This document shows positions 8,758 through 17,568 of a DNA stretch of 64,000 bases, in pieces (position 1 is the first letter of the stretch; each line of letters opens with the position of its first letter). The stretch is from Bacillota bacterium LX-D (lineage in GTDB: Bacteria > Bacillota > DUOV01 > Zhaonellaceae): assembly GCA_031628995.1 (NCBI GenBank), contig JAVLUO010000003.1, positions 124,001-188,000 of the forward strand, in the 5' to 3' direction. Made by a program: the position numbers and the translations under genes. The notes beneath the pieces are model-generated. The model worked only from the letters and a program-made list of their open reading frames with translations. It was not told the DNA's origin and searched no databases.

Positions 8758-9133
8758 TTACCCTGATTTTTTATCACCCTTAGAAATAAAACAATATAAT
8801 AATTCGAAGAATATAATGGCAAATATTATACAAACTGCTGTGTCACAATAAGTAAGATATTTGCTATATAAACTACCTTTTTCTCCAAAGAACCTAGAAA
8901 ATGCTGCAAAAAATGTCTCAAGTGCTGATGTTAAATATATTATAATCAAACATTTTCTATCTGTATTACGACGTATAACAGCAGTATATATTAAAAACAA
9001 ACTTAAACAGAAAATAATATATATTGGTGTTGGCCAATATCTAAAACCCATTTTGTCTAAAGTCAGCATAACTTCCCGTACTTTTTGTAGATTTAACATT
9101 AGAATGGCTTGATTTCGAACTTACTTTTGACAT
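8758..9133 (-). pseudogene. Small membrane protein gene with one frameshift
   Basis: A reading frame starts at ATG 9133 behind a good AGAGG site. It encodes a Ser/Lys-rich tail (MSKVSSKSSHSNVKS...) and hits a stop at 9041-9043. An overlapping frame continues from there to 8758 and encodes three hydrophobic helices (YIIFCLSLFLIYTAV, LIIIYLTSALETFFAAF, AVCIIFAIIFFELLYCF). That second frame has no ribosome site of its own. Removing a single A in the AAAA run complementary to 9051-9054 joins both frames into one 124-residue protein with a hydrophilic N-terminus and three membrane segments. So this is a frameshifted gene, a sequencing error, or, less likely, a frameshifting site. Function unknown. 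Confidence 0.55.
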
Positions 9134-9464
9134 AGTGTTAATCCTCTCATAATTAAAAATTTTTATCTTTATCTTAAGTAAGTAAATAGAAATTGCTTAC
9201 TTTTTTTACATTTTATCTAACAAATTAAATTAAGAACAGTAAAAAATGTCGAATATTGAATAATTATACATATTTTCACTGTGTTAGATTGAGCTTGTTT
9301 AAATATACTTAATAAAGCACCACCTACTAAAAGCTTCCATAAAAAATAATCTTAGGCTCAATTAACCAGGACCTAAAGTACGGGATGGAAAGAATTTGAA
9401 ACATATTGAAATAAGCCAATCAGCATAAGTAAAACTGCCAGAATCAAAAGTGATCTGTATAAAA
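9134..9464. other. Intergenic stretch
   Basis: It holds the ribosome site of the preceding minus-strand gene. A weak hairpin AAGTAAG...CTTACTT followed by seven T lies at about 9176-9210 (plus-strand terminator form, with no plus-strand gene before it). Nothing else is recognised. Confidence 0.35.
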
Positions 9465-9797
9465 GTAAATTTTACAAAATAAAAAGACTTACCACGTAAG
9501 CCTCAAAAAAATGTTGTTGTTCTGTTTTTAAAATGCATTAACAGCCAGTATTTGTTCTAGATCCATTGGAATTTTTTAGTATTAATGTGGATGTATCAGC
9601 TTTTTTTATTTCATCATATGTTACCTTATAAACACTGGCAATTTGCACATTGCTATCCAGATGCCGCAAAAACGTATCCAATTTTGACTCTTCAACCTCA
9701 ATCTTATGCAATTTATTTTCTTTGCCACCATGAATGTTGCTCTTTTTGTAATAGTATATTTTCACTCGACTAGTCATCATTTTCACCTCCCTTTTTT
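9465..9797 (-). repeat. Direct repeat copy 1 (intact small gene)
   Basis: This segment recurs at 14745-14980 in the same orientation. The shared region begins at GTAAATTTTACAAAATAAAA beyond the 3' end of the small gene and ends in the T run upstream of its ribosome site. The duplicated unit is therefore larger than the coding region. Copy 2 lacks about 100 internal bases found here. Confidence 0.8.
9538..9777 (-). CDS. Small protein of unknown function (intact copy)
   Basis: 79 residues from the ATG at 9777, which sits 8 bases after a strong GGGAGG site. The longer GTG start at 9786 overlaps the ribosome site and is rejected; ATG 9780 is also possible. The protein is basic and soluble, begins MTSRVKIYYYKKSNIHGGKE and ends in a Cys after an Asn/Ser/Thr-rich tail (GSRTNTGC). 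A decayed paralog lies 5.2 kb away. I do not recognise the family. The strong ribosome site and the copy support a real gene. Confidence 0.6.
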   Translation of the reverse strand: MTSRVKIYYYKKSNIHGGKENKLHKIEVEESKLDTFLRHLDSNVQIASVYKVTYDEIKKADTSTLILKNSNGSRTNTGC

Positions 9798-9877
9798 ATA
9801 ACGATAAAACATTTAAGTTAAAATTATACTTATATTACTGTTAAGATAGTGTGAATATTTAAAAACAAGCATTTTTA

Positions 9878-10687
9878 TCATAACCCCCGGGTGAGTACTT
9901 CATTAAAACTGCCTACCCGATAGCCTTCTAAATCCATAGTTACATACTGGAAGCCTTGTTCTTTCAACTTAGCGGCAACTTGATCAAGAAGATCTTCATC
10001 AAACAATTTTTTTCTATCCTTTTTGGCTACTTCGATTCTGGCTAGATTTCGATGACATCTTATTCGAACTGCTCTAAAGCCTAGACTCATCATGAACTTT
10101 TCAGCCTGTTCAATCTTTATTAAATCATCTGCTTTTACTTCATCTCCATAGGGCAGCCTTGTTAAAAGGCAGGCATAAGGTGGTTTATCCCAGGTGCTTA
10201 ATCCCAACTCTTTGGATAAACTTCTTATTTCTTCTTTCGTTAATTTACACTCAAAAAGAGGGTTTTTGATATTTAGCTCCTGCAATGCTTTTAACCCGGG
10301 CCGATAATCACCCAGATCATCAAAATTTGTCCCGTCAATAACGTAACTATAACCTTCATCCTGGGCTAACTCCTTAATCATTTGAAAAACTGCTTTTTTG
10401 CAAAGGTAGCATCTATTTTGAGGATTATACCTGATCTCAGCAATAATTGGCACTTCAATAATTGTATGAGCTACACCTATTTTTTGAGCAAAATCTTTGG
10501 CCTCAGCTACCTCCCATTGGGGAATATAGGGTGAAAGAATTGTTACTGCTTTAACCTTATCTCCTAGGGCTTCCTGAGCCGCTTTCAGTAAAAAGGTACT
10601 GTCTACTCCTCCGGAGAAAGCTATTACCACTTTTTTCATTCTTTTAAGATCTGCAATTAAGTTTGTATATTTATCTTTAATGGTCAT
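9878..10687 (-). CDS. larE: ATP-dependent sacrificial sulfur transferase LarE
   Basis: 269 residues, normal for LarE. It carries the PP-loop SGGVDST (residues 25-31) that binds ATP and adenylates the pyridinium biscarboxylate precursor of the nickel-pincer cofactor used by lactate racemase-type enzymes. LarE then donates sulfur. Three cysteines are placed as in the [4Fe-4S] type of LarE: Cys93 and Cys96 (NRCYLCKK) and Cys173 (PPYACLLTR). The Cys173 position is the sacrificial cysteine in single-Cys homologs. Ribosome site AGAGGA precedes ATG 10687. No larA, larB or larC is in the window, so the partner genes must be elsewhere. Confidence 0.88.
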   Translation of the reverse strand: MTIKDKYTNLIADLKRMKKVVIAFSGGVDSTFLLKAAQEALGDKVKAVTILSPYIPQWEVAEAKDFAQKIGVAHTIIEVPIIAEIRYNPQNRCYLCKKAVFQMIKELAQDEGYSYVIDGTNFDDLGDYRPGLKALQELNIKNPLFECKLTKEEIRSLSKELGLSTWDKPPYACLLTRLPYGDEVKADDLIKIEQAEKFMMSLGFRAVRIRCHRNLARIEVAKKDRKKLFDEDLLDQVAAKLKEQGFQYVTMDLEGYRVGSFNEVLTRGL

Positions 10688-10747
10688 AAATATCCTCTCT
10701 ATTATTCACATGTTTTTTTCCAATAATGACATACTGTCTATTCTACT

Positions 10748-10843
10748 TTAAGTCTGACTAGTAAATGCATAATTGCTTGTTGCTAAAATTAAAGTTCCCA
10801 ATAAAGATAGACAAGTAAAATTTAAAGATTTCTTTTTAATCAT
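10748..10843 (-). CDS. Possible 31-residue secreted or membrane peptide
   Basis: ATG at 10843 lies behind GGAG at good spacing. The peptide starts MIKKK, has a hydrophobic core (CLSLLGTLILATSNYA) and a short polar tail (FTSQT). This looks like a signal peptide or a single membrane anchor with almost nothing after it. It lies between larE and the EAL-GGDEF gene on the same strand. It could be a peptide pheromone precursor, a small membrane protein, or chance. No family is recognised. Confidence 0.35.
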   Translation of the reverse strand: MIKKKSLNFTCLSLLGTLILATSNYAFTSQT

Positions 10844-10977
10844 TAAATCAACTCCATTTATTTTTATGTAAATAGACGTAAATTTTATATTTTTGTTTCA
10901 CTACTAACTGACCATTTTTAACCTTTGCAATACTTCCTAAATATATTTATTTAGTTAATAGTTAGAAATTTATTAGT

Positions 10978-12783
10978 TTAATAACAATAGCAGCTGCCTA
11001 GCCGAGCCTTGCATTCTTTTTTCAACCGACTTGCAGCTTCACCTATTTCAATTATGCTTTTAAAATTATTACCCTGATAATTTAAAACACCAATTGAAAT
11101 AGTAGTTATGGGATACTTCTCTTCTTTTCCCTTTCTATTCTTGGCTAAAATATAGCCTCTCTTTTGATCTTCATCTTTATAATAATGTCTAACCTTTAGA
11201 TCGAAAGAATCGATTATTGCTTGGCACAGTGTATTTATGGACACATTAAGCCCATAAATAATCGCAATAAAATCATCACCCCCGATGTGTCCTAAAAAAG
11301 ACTGCTTAAAAGAAAACCTTTTCATGTTCTCTAAAATTGTCCTGGAAGTTAACTGAATTATTTTATCTCCATTTTCAAAGCCATAGACATCGTTATATGC
11401 CTTAAAATTATCTAAATCAAAATATAAGATATAACATTGGTCTTGTTGGTTTAAAACTTGTTCCAGTTCTTTTTCGATGCACAAATTACCGGGCAGTCCT
11501 GTTAAAGGGTTGGCATTGCGAGCAATATTTAATTCGATTTCAGTTATTTTTTCCAGCAAACGATTGATTGTAACTATACCCGCATAGTTATCATTTTTGG
11601 TCACAATTACGTAATCGTATAAATTATCTTCACGGCGTGTTAGGGCTAATCTGGATACAGAGTTAATTGAAGCATTGCAATCAACAATTAACGGGTGCCT
11701 GTCCATAACCAAGGAAACAGGACGTTTCATATAGATAGCTGCGCCATACTGGCTGGCAAACCGTTGATAAAATTTATTCCGCATAATCAAACCTACAGGT
11801 ACTGCTCCATCTACAACAGTTATCCCTTGCAAGTTTGCATTGTTTTGAAAAACTTCATTGACCTTATAATTAGGCATACTTTCCGTAATACAAATGTCAA
11901 AACGCATTATTTCCCAAACCGGTATGTTCAAAGACGACATCATGGCGTGCTTGCCTTTAATAGCTTGTTGCCGACAAATTAAATTTTTCATATCAGCTGT
12001 GAGTTTAGCCGGCACTTGAGATGGTTTATGCAAGTAGAATCCTTGACCCAAAGTAATTCCAATATCCATTAATGTGTTTAATTCGTCAACGGTTTCAATG
12101 CCCTCGGCAATAAGTTTGATGGACGTATCCATAGAAAAATCGCTAATACATTTAAGCAGTGATTTGCGCAAAGGATCTTTATCGATATTGCGGACTAATT
12201 CCAGATCAATTTTAATAAAATGGGGATGAGTTTCGGCAATCATACGTAAATTAGAATAGCCGGACCCCATATCATCAATAGCAATTTTATAGCCCTGTCT
12301 GGCATAATTGTCTAAAGTGTTTGTAAAAGTAACAAAATCTTCCACAATTGTTTTTTCTGTAATCTCAAAAATTAATTGACTGGGTTTAAGGTTATTTATT
12401 TCCAGCATTTCTTTCGTAAAACCACTTTTGAAGCGGGGATCTTTGACCACATTAGGATCTACATTGAGAAATAAAAGTTCTTTAATGCCAAATTGACAGG
12501 CTTTTTCCAGAGCCTTCCTCCGACACAAAAATTCGATTTCAAATAATAAATTATACTTTCTAGCTGTGGCAAAAAGCATCTCCGGTTTTTCCAAGTCTGT
12601 CCCCTTAGGGCCGCGGCTTAAAGCTTCATAACCAGTAACTTCTCCATTCAGCAAATTAATAATTGGTTGGAATACAATCTCTATCGACTCGTCCTGAATA
12701 ATTTTTATTAAATCAGAATGCAACTGTTCTTCACGCGTAATTCTGGAGTTTTGCAGGGGGTTACTGCCAAAAAAATTTAGCAT
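10978..12783 (-). CDS. EAL-CBS-GGDEF c-di-GMP signalling protein
   Basis: 601 residues without membrane segments. The EAL phosphodiesterase domain is first (about 30-265): EAL at 53-55, LFLNVDPN, FEITEKTIVED, IDDMGSGYSN, IKIDLELV and LIAEGIE are the catalytic and metal-binding motifs and all look intact. A paired CBS region (about 285-400) may bind a nucleotide. A GGDEF diguanylate cyclase domain follows (about 425-595) with an active-type GGDDF near residue 500. It may both make and break c-di-GMP. Ribosome site AAGGAGTG precedes ATG 12783. The 3' end codes for a Cys-rich tail (GSCYCY). Its neighbour upstream is a chemoreceptor on the same strand, 78 bp away. Confidence 0.92.
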   Translation of the reverse strand: MLNFFGSNPLQNSRITREEQLHSDLIKIIQDESIEIVFQPIINLLNGEVTGYEALSRGPKGTDLEKPEMLFATARKYNLLFEIEFLCRRKALEKACQFGIKELLFLNVDPNVVKDPRFKSGFTKEMLEINNLKPSQLIFEITEKTIVEDFVTFTNTLDNYARQGYKIAIDDMGSGYSNLRMIAETHPHFIKIDLELVRNIDKDPLRKSLLKCISDFSMDTSIKLIAEGIETVDELNTLMDIGITLGQGFYLHKPSQVPAKLTADMKNLICRQQAIKGKHAMMSSLNIPVWEIMRFDICITESMPNYKVNEVFQNNANLQGITVVDGAVPVGLIMRNKFYQRFASQYGAAIYMKRPVSLVMDRHPLIVDCNASINSVSRLALTRREDNLYDYVIVTKNDNYAGIVTINRLLEKITEIELNIARNANPLTGLPGNLCIEKELEQVLNQQDQCYILYFDLDNFKAYNDVYGFENGDKIIQLTSRTILENMKRFSFKQSFLGHIGGDDFIAIIYGLNVSINTLCQAIIDSFDLKVRHYYKDEDQKRGYILAKNRKGKEEKYPITTISIGVLNYQGNNFKSIIEIGEAASRLKKECKARLGSCYCY

Positions 12784-12861
12784 GGGACTTACACTCCTTG
12801 AATATAAAATTTAATATTTTTTAGCAGATTTCAAATCAAACCTAGAGCTATAAATGCCAAG

Positions 12862-14712
12862 CTACACCAAGTCAGTCAAGTTAAATTTCAATGTGTCTTT
12901 ATTCATAGTTTGGGACAACAGTTGTAACTCCCGGGAAAAACCTGATACTTTTCCCGCCAGCCGGACATGTTCATTGGTTATTCCGGCTACTTCCTGAGCA
13001 ATAGTTTTAATCTGCCTAGAAACTTTATTAATAGCTGTAAACATTTCTAATATCTCGGAGCTATAAGCAGCACTTTTATTAGTAAACTTAGTCACGGACT
13101 CTGCCTGCTGTTTCACCTTGCAAATAGAATCGGAAATTTGCTTCATCAAGCCGCTGACATTAGTAATCGTATTTACACCATCTTGAACGTCCCCTCCTGT
13201 TTTCTTAACAATTACTGTTAACTCTTTAATCTTAATTTGAACATTTTTAATATGCTCATTGATTTGTTGGGCCGCCCCTGATGATTGTTCCGCTAAACTT
13301 CTTATTTCCTCGGCAATAACGCCGAATGCAGCTCCCGAAACCCCCGTTCGTGCTGCCTCAATGGATGCATTTAACGATATGATACTCGTTTGAGTTGAGA
13401 TTTCATTAATAAAGGCCGTGATTTCTTCTATGTATTTAGAGCTTTCCAAAAGATCATCAACAAAAAGAGTTAAATGATCTAGTCCGTCTGCAATTCTTTG
13501 CATTTTTCTCACTGCTGTATGGGCACTTTTATTGCTTTCTAGGGTATTAGCCTCTGTTTCAGCAATTAAATCATTTACGCTAGAGATTTTTTGATTTATT
13601 TCGTTTAAATTGTGATCAATCTGTCCTAAATCCCGATTGGCTGTTTCAATACTATCTGCTTGATCCACAATACCATCTGTAAGGATCTGTACTTTATTGG
13701 AAATACTAGTAATATCATCTACAATGGAGCTAGAGGTAACAGACATTTCCTCACTTGTCGCAGCTACACTTGTCGAAGCTTGCGTAATTTTTTCAATCAT
13801 TTGTCGCCAACTAGTCACCATAGAATTAAAGTGCTGTACCAGAAGGTTTATCTCGTCAACGGAATTTTTCTGATCTATCGGCGTTAAATTACCTTCTGCT
13901 AATTTTTTCGTAGCCTTAATTAAATCTGCAATGGAAGCTGCCAGGTTTTTGGTAATTTTAAAACTGCTGCCATAGCTTAGCACAAGGGACGTAACCGTAA
14001 TTAAAATAATGAGCAGCAAAGAATTATTGCTGATAACTGCTACTTGGCGGCTATTTTTATTCATTTGCGTTTCCTGAAGTGCAACAAAATTTTGACATGC
14101 TGTTACTATTTTATTGCTCAAAGGAATAACATCATGGATAAAAGTAGTAATGGCCACTTCATCTTGTCCTGCTTTCTTAATAGTAATAACAGTTCTCTCA
14201 ATAGCAGAAAATTGAATTTCTGCAGTTAAAACTTCTGCGCTAAATTTCTGTTCCTGACTAGTTTTTAAAAATTTTTTGGCCTTACCTTCCCAAATCTGTT
14301 GTTCTTTGACAGCTGAATAATATTTCTCTAAATATACTTGGTCATTAGTGTGTAAATAATATTGGAAGTAATTTATTCTTTCTAACATTTTGCTTTGAAT
14401 CATTTTAGCTGCCATGACACCTTGGTAAGTATGATTAATAAAGGTATTGTTCAGAGCTTTTATTTGGGAGATGGAAAGAATAGAGCTTGCTGTTATACAC
14501 AGAGTTAGGGAAAAAATGATGATGTAACTTAAAGCAATTCTTGTCTTGATACTTTTGAAACTTATTTTCTTAAATTTTGCCCGAAGTTTTTTGAGCAAAG
14601 AAATTAGATATTTTGTAAGCGGTATTTGAGAAACTGAAATTGCTATCTTCAGTTGAATTCTCCTCCTTGAATAAATGTTTAATTCAGCATAATTTAAAAT
14701 GTTTGTAGTCAC
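12862..14712 (-). CDS. Methyl-accepting chemotaxis protein (4-helix-bundle sensor type)
   Basis: Up to 616 residues. A membrane helix at about 60-80 (IALSYIIIFSLTLCITASSI) and one at about 228-248 (LLLIILITVTSLVLSYG) enclose a mostly helical outer sensor region. A HAMP region and a long MCP signalling coiled coil follow, with the hairpin tip AFINEISTQTSIISLNASIE near 430-450. It would signal to CheA/CheW, none of which is encoded here. The start is uncertain: the GTG at 14712 has a poor ribosome site, whereas a CTG at 14652 sits 7 bases after a perfect AAGGAGGAG, which would remove 20 residues. Confidence 0.9.
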   Translation of the reverse strand: MTTNILNYAELNIYSRRRIQLKIAISVSQIPLTKYLISLLKKLRAKFKKISFKSIKTRIALSYIIIFSLTLCITASSILSISQIKALNNTFINHTYQGVMAAKMIQSKMLERINYFQYYLHTNDQVYLEKYYSAVKEQQIWEGKAKKFLKTSQEQKFSAEVLTAEIQFSAIERTVITIKKAGQDEVAITTFIHDVIPLSNKIVTACQNFVALQETQMNKNSRQVAVISNNSLLLIILITVTSLVLSYGSSFKITKNLAASIADLIKATKKLAEGNLTPIDQKNSVDEINLLVQHFNSMVTSWRQMIEKITQASTSVAATSEEMSVTSSSIVDDITSISNKVQILTDGIVDQADSIETANRDLGQIDHNLNEINQKISSVNDLIAETEANTLESNKSAHTAVRKMQRIADGLDHLTLFVDDLLESSKYIEEITAFINEISTQTSIISLNASIEAARTGVSGAAFGVIAEEIRSLAEQSSGAAQQINEHIKNVQIKIKELTVIVKKTGGDVQDGVNTITNVSGLMKQISDSICKVKQQAESVTKFTNKSAAYSSEILEMFTAINKVSRQIKTIAQEVAGITNEHVRLAGKVSGFSRELQLLSQTMNKDTLKFNLTDLV

Positions 14713-14744
14713 CTTAAGTTTTTGTTAAGATTATATTAAATAAG

Positions 14745-14980
14745 GTAAATTTTACAAAATAAAAAGACTTACCAAACGTAAGCAGCTTTTTTTATTTCAT
14801 CATATGTTACCTTAAACACTGGCAATTTGCACATTGCTATCCGGATGCCGCAAAAACGTATCCAATTTTGACTCTTCAACCTCAATCTTATCAATTTATT
14901 TTCTTTGCCACCATGAATGTTGCTCTTTTCGTAATAGTATATTTTCGCTCGACTAGTCATCATTTTCACCTCCCCTTTTT
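14745..14980 (-). repeat. Direct repeat copy 2 (decayed)
   Basis: Matches 9465-9797 at both ends but lacks about 100 bases that correspond to roughly 9502-9600. It also carries at least two small deletions: one base in the CTTATGCAATTT region and two bases in CTTATAAACAC. The two copies are in the same orientation and enclose larE, the EAL-GGDEF gene and the chemoreceptor. Confidence 0.8.
14769..14960 (-). pseudogene. Decayed copy of the 9538-9777 small gene
   Basis: The first 21 codons (MTSRAKIYYYEKSNIHGGKE...) match the intact copy. A one-base deletion then shifts the frame, and the matching residues continue as a different protein (RLRLKSQNWIRF). A further two-base deletion partly restores it (KVTYDEIKKA). 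The 3' third, including the Cys tail, is missing. The ribosome site is kept. This copy is under no visible constraint. Confidence 0.75.
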
Positions 14981-15155
14981 ACATTGTAGATAAAAGCAAT
15001 CTATCAAACTGTTCTTTGTTGATTATCATATTTCCAGATAATTCTCGCATTCGGTCAACTCCTGCTATTAAATCCTTCAACTACCTATGTATTACAATTT
15101 AATTTCCGGGGTTCGGGTAATAATAAAATGAATAACTTTTTGAGGAGTTGAAAAA

Positions 15156-17186
15156 ATGACTGATCATAAATACACAAATAAGCTGATAAATGAGAAATCG
15201 CCATATCTGCTCCAACACGCCCACAATCCCGTAGATTGGTATTCATGGGGTGAGGAAGCCTTTGAAAAAGCAAAAAGAGAAGACAAACCGGTATTTCTCT
15301 CCATTGGTTACAGCACTTGTCATTGGTGCCATGTCATGGAAAGAGAATCCTTCGAAGATGAGGAAGTTGCCAAAGTTTTAAATGAGAATTTTATTTCCAT
15401 TAAAGTAGACCGAGAAGAGCGTCCCGATATTGATACTATTTATATGACTGTTTGCCAAGCTTTAACCGGGCAGGGGGGCTGGCCCCTTACTATTATTATG
15501 ACCCCAGACAAAAAGCCATTTTTTGCGGGAACTTATTTTCCGAAAAATAGTCGTTACCGGATGCCTGGTTTAATGGAAATTTTACAAAATATCAGCTCAG
15601 CTTGGGACAGTAAACGGGAACAGTTGGTGGAATCTAGTGAAAAAATCACTACAGCCGTCAATACTCAAATGTTTACCCATCGGACAGGAGAATTAGACGA
15701 AAAAGTTTTGGATAGAGCCTATAACTACTTTGTAGATGCTTTTGACCCGGAATATGGGGGTTTTAGCAGTTCACCTAAATTTCCTATACCCCATAATTTA
15801 TTTTTCTTACTACGCTATTGGAAGCTGACAGGGGAAAAAAATGCCCTAGCAATGGTTGAAAAAACTTTGGAAAGTATGTATCGAGGAGGTATCTATGACC
15901 ATATAGGATTTGGTTTTGCCCGCTACTCTACGGATAACAAATGGCTTGTACCTCACTTTGAAAAGATGCTTTATGACAACGCTCTCTTAGCTATTGCCTT
16001 TGGTGAAACTTATCTAGCTACTAAGAAACCTTTTTATGCCAGGGTAGTGAAAGAAATATTTACTTATGTGCTGAGAGACATGACTTCTCCTGAGGGAGCT
16101 TTTTATTCTGCAGAAGATGCAGATTCCGAGGGAGTAGAAGGCAAATTTTACGTTTGGGACCCCAGAGAAATAGAAACAGTTTTAGGACCTGCATTGGGCA
16201 GTGACTTTTGTGCCCTTTATGATATTACTTCAGAAGGTAATTTTGAAGGAAAAAGCATTCCAAATTTAATTAACGCAGGAATTACAGATAAATTTCAAAC
16301 TGAGCGGGAAAAACTTTTTGCCTATCGAGAAAAAAGAATCCACCCCCATAAGGATGATAAAATTTTAACTGCTTGGAATGGACTGATGATAGCTGCTTTA
16401 GCTTTTAACTCTCGAGTCCTGGAGGACCCCGGCTATGCTAGAGCGGCGGAAAAAGCATCGGCCTTCTTGACCAAAAATCTAATTAGAAAAGATGGCAGGC
16501 TCTTAGCAAGGTACCGAGATGGGGAAGCTGCTTATGCAGCTTATGTAGACGACTATGCCTTTTTTATTTGGGGGTTAATTGAACTTTATCAAGCTACATT
16601 TAAAACCGACTATTTGGAGCTAGCCCTAAAATTAACTGCAGATTTACTAAAGCTTTTTTGGGATGAAAAAGAAGGAGGCTTTTATCAGTACGGCAGTGAT
16701 AGCGAGGAACTAATTGGTAGACCAAAAGAACTATATGATGGTGCTTTGCCTTCCGGCAATTCCGTAGCAGCTTTAAATCTGTTGCGCTTGTCCCACCTTA
16801 CGGGAAATGGAGATTTGGAAGCTAAGGCTCATAATATGTTCAAAGTATTTGGTGGGAATGTTGCTAGTTCCCCATATATCTATACCCAGTTTTTAACTGC
16901 TGTCTTTTTTGCTGATAAAGCTGCAGAAGTTGTAATTATAGGTGATCCTCAGAGCAAAGATGTCCAAAGCATGTTAAGCATAATTAATTCTAACTTTACT
17001 CCAGAAATAGTTTTAATGAATAGTCCGGAAAATGCTGATCCTGAATTGCCTAAATTGTTGCCCGCTTTAGCCGAAAGAAAAGCCATCCAGGGAAAAGCTA
17101 CTGCATACTTCTGCCAAAACTATACTTGTCAGCAACCAACAACAGAGCCCGGCAAATTGGCAGAATTGCTGCAGCTTCAAATATAG
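15156..17186 (+). CDS. Thioredoxin-domain protein of the YyaL/DUF255 (SSP411) family
   Basis: 676 residues, the usual length. The N-terminal thioredoxin-like domain (1-165) has the family signature [13 protein letters not shown] at 17-29 and the Cys pair [12 protein letters not shown] (Cys55, Cys58). The rest is an (alpha/alpha)6 barrel like that of N-acylglucosamine epimerases and glycoside hydrolases: [53 protein letters not shown]. The family is widespread but its reaction is not settled. ATG 15156 follows a GAGGAG site. It probably heads a transcript of its own. Confidence 0.9.
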   Translation: MTDHKYTNKLINEKSPYLLQHAHNPVDWYSWGEEAFEKAKREDKPVFLSIGYSTCHWCHVMERESFEDEEVAKVLNENFISIKVDREERPDIDTIYMTVCQALTGQGGWPLTIIMTPDKKPFFAGTYFPKNSRYRMPGLMEILQNISSAWDSKREQLVESSEKITTAVNTQMFTHRTGELDEKVLDRAYNYFVDAFDPEYGGFSSSPKFPIPHNLFFLLRYWKLTGEKNALAMVEKTLESMYRGGIYDHIGFGFARYSTDNKWLVPHFEKMLYDNALLAIAFGETYLATKKPFYARVVKEIFTYVLRDMTSPEGAFYSAEDADSEGVEGKFYVWDPREIETVLGPALGSDFCALYDITSEGNFEGKSIPNLINAGITDKFQTEREKLFAYREKRIHPHKDDKILTAWNGLMIAALAFNSRVLEDPGYARAAEKASAFLTKNLIRKDGRLLARYRDGEAAYAAYVDDYAFFIWGLIELYQATFKTDYLELALKLTADLLKLFWDEKEGGFYQYGSDSEELIGRPKELYDGALPSGNSVAALNLLRLSHLTGNGDLEAKAHNMFKVFGGNVASSPYIYTQFLTAVFFADKAAEVVIIGDPQSKDVQSMLSIINSNFTPEIVLMNSPENADPELPKLLPALAERKAIQGKATAYFCQNYTCQQPTTEPGKLAELLQLQI

Positions 17187-17272
17187 GGATTAAATATTCT
17201 AGTATTTGAGCCTAAAGTATAGTACAATGGTTGTTAAAATATGTCTTATCTTGGAATAAGGAGTTTAAGAAA

Positions 17273-17551
17273 ATGGCGAAAGACAAAGTTATTGTTACCG
17301 TTGTAGGTAAAGATAGAGTAGGTATTATTGCCGGAGTTGCTAACATTTTAGCTAAGCAAAATGTCAATGTATTAGATATTAGCCAAACTACAATGCAGGA
17401 CTTTTTTACAATGATTTTAATTGGCGACATGTCTAAGGCATCCTCAGGTTTAAATGAAATTAAAAAACAACTGGATAAATATGGTGAGGAAATTGGGGTC
17501 AAGATTACGATCCAGCATGAAGACGTTTTTAGTTTTATGCATCGGATCTAA
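17273..17551 (+). CDS. ACT domain protein (UPF0237 family)
   Basis: 92 residues from ATG 17273, chosen because AAGGAG lies 9 bases upstream; a frame from 17231 lacks a ribosome site. One ACT domain fills the protein: [20 protein letters not shown] at the start, then [23 protein letters not shown] domains bind amino acids or similar ligands. The family is nearly always next to a DUF711/PFL protein, as here (17 bp to the next start). The ACT unit is inferred to be its regulatory subunit. Confidence 0.9.
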   Translation: MAKDKVIVTVVGKDRVGIIAGVANILAKQNVNVLDISQTTMQDFFTMILIGDMSKASSGLNEIKKQLDKYGEEIGVKITIQHEDVFSFMHRI

Positions 17552-17568
17552 GGAAAGGAAGTTTGTAC

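Noticed and set aside
17231-17272. Longer N-terminus for the ACT protein
   Set aside because: No ribosome site; AAGGAG is placed for ATG 17273 and the family starts there.
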